Shown here piece after piece: positions 52,303-60,310 of a stretch of DNA of 64,000 nucleotides; position 1 is the stretch's first letter; the number at the start of each line of letters is the position of its first letter. Made by a program: the position numbers and the translations under genes. The notes beneath the pieces were generated by a model. It did not search any database. It saw only the letters and a list, made by a program, of their open reading frames with translations, and was not told where the DNA came from. Source of the stretch: a bacterium HR17 (lineage in GTDB: Bacteria; Armatimonadota; Fervidibacteria; Fervidibacterales; Fervidibacteraceae); NCBI GenBank assembly GCA_002898575.1, contig BEHT01000012.1:1-64000 (forward strand), given 5' to 3'.

Positions 52303-53283
52303 ATGAAGGCTGCGGGAATTGTCGGGCTCGGTTCGTATGTGCCTGAGAAGGTGTTGACAAATTTTGACCTTGAGAAACTTGTGGACACGAACGACGAGTG
52401 GATCACGACGAGGACAGGCATAAAAGAACGGCGGGTTGCTGCCGCCCACGAGACAACGACGACGATGGCAATTGAAGCGGCGAAAGCAGCCCTCGCCGAC
52501 GCCAACATTGCCGCCGACGATGTGGATTTGATTATCGTTGCAACAGTCACGCCCGATTACTTTTTCCCTGCGACGGCGTGTCAAGTCCAACACGCCCTCG
52601 GCGCCCCGAAGGCGGCGGCGTTTGACTTGCTCGTCGGTTGCACCGGTTTCGTTTACGGCGTCGTCACAGCATGTCAGTTCGTCCAAACCGGCGCTGCCCA
52701 TTGCGCTTTGGTCATCGGCTCAGAAACGCTGAGCCGCGTCGTGGATTGGACTGACCGCAAAACTTGCGTCCTGTTCGGCGACGGCGCTGGCGCGGCGGTG
52801 ATTGCCCCCGTCCCTGATGGGCGAGGGCTGCTCGGGTTCGATTTGGGCAGCGATGGCAGCGGTGGTTCGTTGTTGAAAGTGGAAGCGCTGCAAAGTTGTT
52901 GCACGACACCGTCCTCAATCGGGTTAAACGGGCGCCCAGCGATTTACATGAACGGCAACGAAGTGTTCAAGTTCGCCGTGCGGGTCATGGCGGAGAGCAC
53001 CCTCGCCGCCGTCCAAAGAGCGGGCTTGACCATTGACCAAGTGGATTTGATCGTCCCGCACCAAGCCAACATCCGCATCATTGACGCGGCGGCGCGACGG
53101 TTGGGCGTGCCGATGGATAAAATCTTCGTCAATGTTGACAAGTATGGCAACACTTCCGCCGCGTCCATCCCCATTGCGATGGATGAGGCGAAACGAAACG
53201 GCTTGATCAAAGACGGCAGTATCGTCGTCGCCGTCAGTTTCGGAGCCGGTTTATCGTGGGCGAGTTTTGTACTTCGGATATGA
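52303..53283 (+). CDS. fabH: Beta-ketoacyl-ACP synthase III
   Basis: A 326-residue protein of normal length: AAGIVGLGSYVPEKVLTN, TNDEWITTRTGIKERR, catalytic Cys in LLVGCTGFVYG, His in IVPHQANIRI and Asn in VDKYGNTSAAS. It starts fatty acid synthesis by condensing acetyl-CoA with malonyl-ACP. ATG 52303 follows GAGGTG. It lies 58 bp after the HerA-like gene; this spacer may be what remains of the original plsX-fabH junction. Confidence 0.96.
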   Translation: MKAAGIVGLGSYVPEKVLTNFDLEKLVDTNDEWITTRTGIKERRVAAAHETTTTMAIEAAKAALADANIAADDVDLIIVATVTPDYFFPATACQVQHALGAPKAAAFDLLVGCTGFVYGVVTACQFVQTGAAHCALVIGSETLSRVVDWTDRKTCVLFGDGAGAAVIAPVPDGRGLLGFDLGSDGSGGSLLKVEALQSCCTTPSSIGLNGRPAIYMNGNEVFKFAVRVMAESTLAAVQRAGLTIDQVDLIVPHQANIRIIDAAARRLGVPMDKIFVNVDKYGNTSAASIPIAMDEAKRNGLIKDGSIVVAVSFGAGLSWASFVLRI

Positions 53284-53408
53284 GGCGTTGTCGTCGGGCG
53301 CGCCCCAACGCGCTGTCGGTAAGACACGGGTCAGCGCGCGCAACGGACACGCCCTGACAGGCGTGGCAACATTGATGGCGTGATGAGGAGCGACAAAGGG
53401 GGAGCGAC

Positions 53409-54335
53409 ATGGCGCTGGCGTTTGTGTTTCCGGGACAAGGAGTGCAACGGGTCGGGATGGGCAAAAGTTTGGTCAAAGCCTTTCCCGAACTGCGGGAATT
53501 TTACGCGATGGCAGACAGACTGACGGGGCGTCCTATCAGCAAACTGTGCTTTGACGGTCCAGACGATGAATTGACGCTCACCATTAACGCCCAACCCGCA
53601 ATTTTTACGACCTGTTTTGTTTGCTGGGTTTTGGTCGCCGAACGCGGTTTGCAGCCCAAGTTTGTGGCAGGGCACAGTTTGGGGGAATGGACGGCGGTCG
53701 CCGCCAGCGGTGCGTTAGAGTTTGAGGACGCGCTACGGCTGGTCGCAAAACGCGGTGAGTTGATGCACCAAGCCCCTGTAGGCAGCATGGCGGCGATTTT
53801 GGGCGCTTCGCTGGCGCAGGTGGAGAAGTTGTGCCAAGCCGCCGCTGAAAAGGGCGTCATCACCGTCGCCAACTACAACGCTCCTGATCAAATCGTCATC
53901 TCCGGCGAAGTAACCGCCGTTGAATACGCCGTTCAAATCGCCCGCCAGTTTGGTGCGGTCAAAGCCGTGCCGTTGAAAGTCAGCGGCGCTTTCCACTCAC
54001 CGCTGATGCATGCAGCCAAAGAGCAGTTCCGTTTTTATGTGGAACAAACGCCGTTCAAAGCCCCTGAGGTGCCCATCGTCGCCAATGTGACGGGGCAGCC
54101 GGTTACAGACGGCGACGCCTTGAAGCGACTGCTCGTGGAACAACTGACTTCACCTGTCCGTTGGGCAGACTGCGTGCGCACGATGTATGAGCAGGGTGTT
54201 CGGGTTTTCGTTGAACTGGGACCTGGGCGCGTGCTCGCCGGGTTGGTGCGGCGCACAGTGCCTGACGCCGTGACCTTCTGCGTGGAAGACCCCAAGTCGT
54301 TGGAAGAGACTTTAAACGCGTTGGACAGCATGTGA
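53409..54335 (+). CDS. fabD: Malonyl-CoA:ACP transacylase
   Basis: A 308-residue protein: MALAFVFPGQGVQRVGMG, active Ser in GHSLGEWTA, QAPVGSMAAILG, YNAPDQIVISGE, His in VSGAFHSPLM, and FVELGPGRVLAGL. It loads malonate onto ACP. The stop overlaps a GTG that could open fabG, though the ATG at 54365 is more likely used. Confidence 0.96.
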   Translation: MALAFVFPGQGVQRVGMGKSLVKAFPELREFYAMADRLTGRPISKLCFDGPDDELTLTINAQPAIFTTCFVCWVLVAERGLQPKFVAGHSLGEWTAVAASGALEFEDALRLVAKRGELMHQAPVGSMAAILGASLAQVEKLCQAAAEKGVITVANYNAPDQIVISGEVTAVEYAVQIARQFGAVKAVPLKVSGAFHSPLMHAAKEQFRFYVEQTPFKAPEVPIVANVTGQPVTDGDALKRLLVEQLTSPVRWADCVRTMYEQGVRVFVELGPGRVLAGLVRRTVPDAVTFCVEDPKSLEETLNALDSM

Positions 54336-54364
54336 ACGCGGCGTTTTTTTTTGGGGTGACTTGT

Positions 54365-55132
54365 ATGTCGGCTAACGCGTTCGGGGCGCTGGCGCTGGAC
54401 GGGAAGGTAGCGCTGGTCACAGGCGGCAGCCGAGGTATCGGGGCAGCCGTCGTGCGTTTGCTGGCACAGCGGGGCGCCCATGTGGCTTTTTGTTATCGGC
54501 AAAACGCCGAGCGCGCTGCAGCGTTGGCGCGAGAGGTGCAAGAGGCGACAGGACAGCAGGTCCTTGCAGTGCAAACCGATGTCGCGGATTCGCAACAAGT
54601 CGCGGCAATGGTGGACCAGGTGCGGGCAACTCTGGGTGAGGTTGACATTCTCGTCAACAACGCGGGCATCGCCCGCGATACCCTGCTGTTGCGCATGGAC
54701 GACGCCAAGTGGGACGAAGTGCTCAACACCAACCTGCGCGGTGCGTTTTTGTGCATTCGGGCTACCTTGCCGATGATGCTGGCAAAGCGCTGGGGGCGCA
54801 TCATCAATATCTCGTCCGTTGTCGGCATCATGGGCAACGCCGGTCAAGCCAACTACGCCGCCGCTAAGGCGGGGCTGATCGGGTTGACGAAAAGCCTCGC
54901 CAAAGAGTTGGGCGGGCGTAACATCACTGTCAACGCTGTCGCGCCAGGCTTTATCGTCACCGATATGACCGCAGCGCTGCCGGAAAGCACCCGCGACCGT
55001 TACTTGAATCAAATCGCCCTGCGCCGGTTCGGGCAACCGGAAGAGGTCGCCGAAGTCGTCGCCTTTCTGGCATCGGAGGCTGCTCGCTATGTGACGGGGC
55101 AAGTCGTGGTCGTAGACGGTGGGCTGGTGTGA
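54365..55132 (+). CDS. fabG: 3-oxoacyl-ACP reductase
   Basis: A 255-residue short-chain dehydrogenase: NADP site VTGGSRGIGAAV, VNNAGIARD, catalytic Ser in INISSVVG and Tyr/Lys in YAAAKAGLIG, then NAVAPGFIVTDMT and VTGQVVVVDGG. It reduces beta-ketoacyl-ACP. The upstream GTG at 54332 would add 11 residues. A gap of 183 bp, with nothing recognisable, leads to acpP. Confidence 0.95.
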   Translation: MSANAFGALALDGKVALVTGGSRGIGAAVVRLLAQRGAHVAFCYRQNAERAAALAREVQEATGQQVLAVQTDVADSQQVAAMVDQVRATLGEVDILVNNAGIARDTLLLRMDDAKWDEVLNTNLRGAFLCIRATLPMMLAKRWGRIINISSVVGIMGNAGQANYAAAKAGLIGLTKSLAKELGGRNITVNAVAPGFIVTDMTAALPESTRDRYLNQIALRRFGQPEEVAEVVAFLASEAARYVTGQVVVVDGGLV

Positions 55133-55315
55133 CGGAACCGTCGCTGGACTTTACAAGCCACCATGCGTCGGCTATTATTAGCACGCTGTTTCTGGGCGCA
55201 TCCCCGACGAGGGGCAAACGCAACCGGCACCGCAAACGGTGCCAAAGACCGTCGGGCTACCATCAGCCACAACGACCCAAAACGCAAACCGTTCGTGGAC
55301 GAAGGAGGGATTGAG

Positions 55316-55567
55316 ATGGCGGATGTCTTTGAAAAGGTGCGCGACATTATCGTGGAACGCTTAAAGGTGGACCCGTCAGAGGTCACACCCGACGCGGCGT
55401 TCGTGGAAGATTTGCGCGCCGATTCGTTGGACATTGTGGAAATGGTCATGAAGTTGGAAGAGACCTTTGACATCACCATCCCCGACGAGGATGTGGAAAA
55501 GTTGCGCACGGTCGGTGACGCCGTGACTTATGTGGAGCAGCGCTTGAAAGAAAAAGCGGGCGTCTAA
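55316..55567 (+). CDS. acpP: Acyl carrier protein
   Basis: An 83-residue acidic helical protein. The phosphopantetheine Ser is in [27 protein letters not shown] and [14 protein letters not shown] are the usual helices. It carries the growing acyl chain. The ATG follows GAAGGAGGG, a very strong site as expected for an abundant protein. Confidence 0.97.
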   Translation: MADVFEKVRDIIVERLKVDPSEVTPDAAFVEDLRADSLDIVEMVMKLEETFDITIPDEDVEKLRTVGDAVTYVEQRLKEKAGV

Positions 55568-55637
55568 ACTGCACCGCCACCTCAGGAGACCGCACGGAAG
55601 TGGGGGACGCCCCATCGGACAACGAGGTGCTTGCGGA

Positions 55638-56903
55638 ATGGAGTTATGGCGGCAAACAGAGACGGTGGTCATCACGGGTATCGGGTTGATCACTGCGCTG
55701 GGCACGGGTGCCGAGAAAACTTGGGCTGGGTTGAAAGAAGGACGGTCAGGCATTCGCCGTATCACCCGTTTTGACCCCACGCCCTTTAGTTCCCAGATCG
55801 CTGGCGAAGTGCACGATTTTGACCCCGAAGCGTTTCTTGACCCCCGAGAAGTTCGCAAGATGGACCGCTATGTGCAATTGGCGGCAGCGGCGACGACGAT
55901 GGCACTGCAAGATGCCCAACTGACCGTCACACCGCACAACGCCGATCAAATCGGCGTCTGCATCGGCTCCGGTATCGGCGGGGCGTGGACATGGGAGGAA
56001 AACCACACGAACCTCCTGCAAAAAGGACCGCGCGGCGTCAGCCCGCGGTTTATCCCGATGATGATTGCCGATATCGCTGCAGGGCATGTCGCCATTTTGA
56101 CAGGCGCCAAAGGACCCAACTTTGCGACCATCACAGCGTGCGCCACTTCCGGGCATGCGATCGGGATGGCAGCCATGACCATTAAAATGGGCATGGCAGA
56201 TGTGATGATTGCAGGTGGGGCGGAAGCGGCGATTTCCCCCTTGTCGCTGGCGGGCTTTTGCAGCATGAAAGCGCTCTCCACCCGCAACGATGAGCCGGAA
56301 AAAGCCTCCCGTCCCTTTGACGCCCAGCGAGACGGGTTCGTCATGGCGGAAGGGGCGGGCATCGTGATCTTGGAGCGCCTTTCCCACGCCGTGCGACGCG
56401 GGGCGAAAATTTACGCCGAGGTCGCTGGCTTCGGCATGACTGGCGATGCCTACCACTTGACGGCGATGTGTGAAGACGGTGACGGACCCGCGCGCAGCAT
56501 GCTCATGGCGTTGCGGACGGCGGGCTTAACGCCCGCTGAACTGGACTACATCAACGCCCACGCGACCTCTACGCCGTTGGGCGATGCCGCCGAGGTGCGC
56601 GCCATTAAACGCGCGTTGGGCGAGCACGCCTACAAAATTCCGGTCAGTTCCACCAAGTCTATGCACGGACACACTTTAGGAGCGGCGGGAGCGGTGGAGT
56701 TAATCATCTGCTTGTTGGCGCTGCGCGACCAATTGCTGCCGCCCACCATTAACTACGAACACCCCGACCCTGAATGCGATTTGGATGTCGTGCCCAATCA
56801 TCCCCGCCCTGCCCGCGTGGACACTGCGCTGTCTAACTCTTTCGGTTTCGGCGGGCACAACGCCACCCTTATCGTGCGGAGATGGGAACACCCTGAAGTG
56901 TAA
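55638..56903 (+). CDS. fabF: Beta-ketoacyl-ACP synthase II
   Basis: A 421-residue KAS II: VVITGIGLITALGTG, catalytic Cys in ITACATSGHAIG, INAHATSTPLGD with the first His, SSTKSMHGHTLGAAGAVE with Lys and the second His, and NSFGFGGHNATLIV. It elongates acyl-ACP. It follows acpP by 70 bp and precedes rnc by 47 bp. Confidence 0.96.
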   Translation: MELWRQTETVVITGIGLITALGTGAEKTWAGLKEGRSGIRRITRFDPTPFSSQIAGEVHDFDPEAFLDPREVRKMDRYVQLAAAATTMALQDAQLTVTPHNADQIGVCIGSGIGGAWTWEENHTNLLQKGPRGVSPRFIPMMIADIAAGHVAILTGAKGPNFATITACATSGHAIGMAAMTIKMGMADVMIAGGAEAAISPLSLAGFCSMKALSTRNDEPEKASRPFDAQRDGFVMAEGAGIVILERLSHAVRRGAKIYAEVAGFGMTGDAYHLTAMCEDGDGPARSMLMALRTAGLTPAELDYINAHATSTPLGDAAEVRAIKRALGEHAYKIPVSSTKSMHGHTLGAAGAVELIICLLALRDQLLPPTINYEHPDPECDLDVVPNHPRPARVDTALSNSFGFGGHNATLIVRRWEHPEV

Positions 56904-56950
56904 ACAGGGCTGCGCAGCAACCTGTTGGGCGGGTGAACGGGAGAGAGACC

Positions 56951-57775
56951 ATGCGGCAGCGAGACCGCCGACGAGGGACAAAGTTACAACCGTTGGTGCG
57001 CCTCGTGCACCGACGCAATGGACTTGTTGTCCGTTTGTCAGCTGAGCGGCGAGAGGCATTGAACCTGTTTTGCGAACAACTGGGCGTTGTGTTTCGGCGC
57101 TTGGACTTGCTCAACACCGCCTTGACACATCCGTCCTTTTGCGCCGAATTCAATCAGGGTAACCTGCCGTCCAATCAACGCTTGGAGTTTTTGGGCGACG
57201 CTGTTTTGGGTTTGATCGTCAGCGATTACCTCTACCACGAATACCCTGAAATGGACGAGGGGCAACTGACCCGCATCAAAGCCGTTTCGGTCAGCGAACC
57301 CATCCTCTACAGCATCGCCAAAAAGTTGGGGCTGGGGCAATACTTGCTGTTGGGCAAGGGCGAAGAACGCATGGGAGGGCGTGACCGCCCGTCGGTTTTG
57401 GCGGACGCCTTTGAAGCGTTGGTCGGCGCAATGTATTTGGATCGCGGGCTGAAAACGACGGCGGGTTTCGTCCTCAAACACCTCAAGCGCCGCATCCGCC
57501 TCATTGAACGCGACCGCTTAATTTTGGACTTCAAAAGTCGCTTGCAAGAGTTGACGCAAAGCCGCTACCACACCGTCCCGACTTACCACCTCGTGCGCAC
57601 CGTCGGTCCAGAACACATGAAAACCTTCGTAACCGAAGTGCGCGTTCACGGCGTGCCGATCGGGCGCGGCAAAGGGCACAGCAAGAAGGAAGCCGAGCAA
57701 GAGGCTGCCCGCGCCGCGCTGCGGAAGTTGCTCAAAGGCACTGTCCGCATCGCAGAAGGACAAACCGCTCCGTAA
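56951..57775 (+). CDS. rnc: Ribonuclease III
   Basis: A 274-residue protein: TALTHPSFCAEF, the signature NQRLEFLGDAVLGLIVSDYL, ADAFEALVGAMYLDRG with the second metal site, and a C-terminal dsRNA-binding domain (DFKSRLQELTQSRYHTVPTY ... GHSKKEAEQEAARAAL). The N-terminal ~35 residues are basic and longer than usual. It cuts double-stranded RNA in rRNA processing. ATG 56951 is chosen; GTG 56933 is possible. The hairpin-rich element copy C begins a few bases after the stop. Confidence 0.95.
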   Translation: MRQRDRRRGTKLQPLVRLVHRRNGLVVRLSAERREALNLFCEQLGVVFRRLDLLNTALTHPSFCAEFNQGNLPSNQRLEFLGDAVLGLIVSDYLYHEYPEMDEGQLTRIKAVSVSEPILYSIAKKLGLGQYLLLGKGEERMGGRDRPSVLADAFEALVGAMYLDRGLKTTAGFVLKHLKRRIRLIERDRLILDFKSRLQELTQSRYHTVPTYHLVRTVGPEHMKTFVTEVRVHGVPIGRGKGHSKKEAEQEAARAALRKLLKGTVRIAEGQTAP

Positions 57776-57781
57776 GCGGGT

Positions 57782-57955
57782 GCCGCATTGAATAAGGGGT
57801 TTATTCGGAGGGCGGCTCTCTGAGCCGCCGAAAAGAGAGAAAGCAGCGCATCAGGAGATGCGCCCTCCGAATGCTCTCGGAGGGCGGCTCTCCCGAGCCG
57901 CCGAAAAGCAAGCGGCGCGTCAAAAGACGCGCCCTCCGAATGTAGAGGGTTTATG
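57782..57955 (+). mobile_element. Palindromic-unit element, copy C (two units, right end missing)
   Basis: The left end GCATTGAATAAGGGGTTTAT resembles copy B. Unit 1 (57805-57870) has the inner hairpins GGCGGCTC/GAGCCGCC and GCGCATC/GATGCGC. Unit 2 (57877-57939) has GGCGGCTC/GAGCCGCC and GGCGCGTC/GACGCGCC. The end after 57939 (ATGTAGAGGGTTTAT) is linker-like, and no ATTCAAC end or flanking repeat was found, so this copy may be truncated. It lies between the convergent rnc and metallohydrolase genes, where its hairpins could act as terminators. Confidence 0.65.
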
Positions 57956-57962
57956 GTGCTCT

Positions 57963-59933
57963 TTACCTGCGCACGAAAATTGGGTTCGTCATCGCCAGCG
58001 GCACGGGGTTGTCCTTCTCCATCGCTTGGGCTAACACCCAACGCCCTTTGACGGCAAGGCGCAACTCGCCTTCCCACTCCAAGCGTCCTCCGAGATCCAC
58101 TGTCCGAACGAGAGCGCCTTCGGAGATGAACTCTATGCGGTCAACCGGCACTGCGCTGAGCACTCGCACTTTCACTGCAATTTCACCGCTCGGTGGCGAC
58201 GCTATCGTGTCACCTGGCAATGCTCCGTCTGCTGCGAACAAAAGGAACGCGCCGCGACTGAGGAAACTACGCCCCTCGCGGAGCGCCCGCACGATATTTT
58301 CAGCGGTCAAGGGCGTATCGCCCAAGTAGATGTAAGTGCGCCGATGTCCCAACCGTGCAGTTTTGCGGTTATGCGTGTCGGTGCTCGTTTCCGCGAACAC
58401 GCGCATCCCTTTGTTTAACAACTCCCACCACAGCCGCATCGCCTCCGGTTCGCGACTGTTCCACAACTCTATCAACGGCAACCGCTCCAATCGGCGCGCT
58501 AAATCTGCCGCTTTCGCTGTCCCCTCCCAAGTGGGGTGATTGAGTTTAACCGTGATCGGTCGGTCAGGGCGATCCATTTTCAGCACGGCGTCAATCACCT
58601 GCTGCAAAGGCGCCGTCGGCAATTCCAGCACCGTTCCGTTGATGACATTGGCATGGTAGTTGGGTGTCGTGAACTCCTCGCCGGGTATGACGATGAACCG
58701 ACCGGGCTCCGATAGCGGTAGGGCTTCTTGATGGGCTATTAGCACCTGCTGGATGACAGGACCGACCCCATGGTCGGTCAGCGTCACCCAATCCAACCCT
58801 TCACCGCGCGCCGCTTCCACCATTTGTGCGGGCGTGTCGTTGCCGTCAGAGTAAACGGTGTGGACATGGTTGTCCCCACAATACCACCCAGCGGGGCGCA
58901 CCCAACGGCGCCGGAGCGGCACGCTGAACCCTTGCGCGTCGGTTACCATGACCCCTTGCGGTTCAAACTCAATCCCTCGGGAAGCGGTGACGCGGTAGGT
59001 AATGCCAGGGAGCAGAAACAGAACCCCCAGACCGATGCGATCGGTGTAGGCGACATAACTTTCCGTCGCCGTTTGGGGTGCGGTGACATCCAAGCGGGCA
59101 GGGACGAGGGTGTTTTCGCCAGCGACAAAAGTGCCGACGACTGCCCGATACGGCATCGGCATCAACGGGCGGTCGGTGCAAAACAGCCGCAACTCCTGTT
59201 CTATGCCCAACGCGTAAACGCCTTTCACATCGCGAACCGTCAGTCGCCACAGCCCCTGCAGGTTTGTCCCCGTCACTTCCAAGAATTCCAATGACCCACG
59301 CGGCAACCCACCCCACCGTTGTTGCGCCGCAACATCGCTCGGCGGCGTCAATTCCACTTGCACCGTTTGCCGGTCTTGAGGGCGGCGGAAGTTAAAGCGC
59401 ACCCGTTCAAGGGCAGGCACTTGGACGGTAAACTGATGGACAGGCGGTCCACCAAACTGGGGCTCGGCAAACCGCAAACCGCGCGCCAGCACAACCGGTT
59501 CAGGCTTGAAATACAAGTCCACCTCGCCGACGGTGCGGACGAGAAAAAAGTTACGGGCAGGTTGACGCGCGCCGGATGGGGCTTGCGGACCAGTAACCGT
59601 CAGTCGCCATATACCCCAATGCGGACCGACCGCAATGGCATATTCTGACCACGCTTTGCGCTGCGGCTTGTTGAGTTGCATGGCGACGCTGCCGTTCGGC
59701 GCGTGCAGGGTGAACACCGAGGGTTGCGCGACTTCGCTGTCATCAGCCTGATCAAAAACGGCAAGGGTAAACGATGGTGTGGATGGTGGGACATAAATGA
59801 ACATGTGCAGTGTCCGCGCAGAAGCGGTGCTATCTACGAAAAGGGCATCAGGGGATTGACAAACGCGTTGAGCGACCACGACCGCTTGCAACGCAAGGAT
59901 AACGCTGATTGCCGGCACACCGCGCCGCACCAT
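57963..59933 (-). CDS. CehA/McbA-family PHP-domain metallohydrolase, exported
   Basis: A 656-residue protein with a short hydrophobic export signal (about residues 7-20). The N-terminal ~330 residues are beta-rich. The PHP domain begins at CGDNHVHTVYSDGNDTPAQM and continues with WVTLTDHGVG, VIPGEEFTTPNYHANVIN, LIELWNSREPEA and FAETSTDTHN, the His/Asp/Glu metal ligands of the family. Named members hydrolyse carbaryl, but most are phosphoesterase-like with unknown substrate. The gene stands between element copies C and D, which are in opposite orientation. Confidence 0.8.
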   Translation of the reverse strand: MVRRGVPAISVILALQAVVVAQRVCQSPDALFVDSTASARTLHMFIYVPPSTPSFTLAVFDQADDSEVAQPSVFTLHAPNGSVAMQLNKPQRKAWSEYAIAVGPHWGIWRLTVTGPQAPSGARQPARNFFLVRTVGEVDLYFKPEPVVLARGLRFAEPQFGGPPVHQFTVQVPALERVRFNFRRPQDRQTVQVELTPPSDVAAQQRWGGLPRGSLEFLEVTGTNLQGLWRLTVRDVKGVYALGIEQELRLFCTDRPLMPMPYRAVVGTFVAGENTLVPARLDVTAPQTATESYVAYTDRIGLGVLFLLPGITYRVTASRGIEFEPQGVMVTDAQGFSVPLRRRWVRPAGWYCGDNHVHTVYSDGNDTPAQMVEAARGEGLDWVTLTDHGVGPVIQQVLIAHQEALPLSEPGRFIVIPGEEFTTPNYHANVINGTVLELPTAPLQQVIDAVLKMDRPDRPITVKLNHPTWEGTAKAADLARRLERLPLIELWNSREPEAMRLWWELLNKGMRVFAETSTDTHNRKTARLGHRRTYIYLGDTPLTAENIVRALREGRSFLSRGAFLLFAADGALPGDTIASPPSGEIAVKVRVLSAVPVDRIEFISEGALVRTVDLGGRLEWEGELRLAVKGRWVLAQAMEKDNPVPLAMTNPIFVRR

Positions 59934-60010
59934 TGCACCGTCTCCTTTCTCAACTCTGGGTCGTCGGCAACACCGCTAATTGTGCCACGCATATCTTGCC
60001 TTGTGCCGGG

Positions 60011-60272
60011 CTTTGTTGATTTTTTCCTTTCTGCACTACTTCGGAGGGCGCATCTCCTGATGCGCCGCTTTCTCTCTTTTCGGCGGCTCAGAGAGCCGCC
60101 CTCCGAGAGCATTCGGAGGGCGCATCTCCTGATGCGCCGCTTTCTCCCTTCGGCGGCTCAGAGAGCCGCCCTCCGAGAGCATTCGGAGGGCGCATCTCCT
60201 GATGCGCTGCTTTCTCTCTTTTCGGCGGCTCGGGAGAGCCGCCCTCCGACTGAACGCCATTATTCAACACAG
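60011..60272 (-). mobile_element. Palindromic-unit element, copy D (three units, reverse orientation)
   Basis: Reverse-oriented. Units start at 60041, 60113 and 60183, each closing with GCCCTCCGA. The element's left end, read on the minus strand, is CTGTGTTGAATAATGGCGTT, the same as copy B but for one base in this stretch. Its other end, CTTTGTTGATTTTTTCC, matches copy B's CTTTGTTGAATTTTCC closely. The 12 bases outside each end, CCTTGTGCCGGG (59999-60010) and CCTTGCGCTGCT (60273-60284), agree at 8 of 12 positions and may be a decayed target duplication. It lies between the divergent metallohydrolase and kinase genes; the rest of 59934-60310 holds no gene. Confidence 0.75.
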
Positions 60273-60310
60273 CCTTGCGCTGCTAAAATCAACGGCGGGG
60301 TGTGTTGGGG

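Noticed and set aside
53348-53365. CACGCC/GGCGTG hairpin between fabH and fabD as a terminator
   Set aside because: Only six pairs, no T-run, and it lies inside an operon where termination is not expected.
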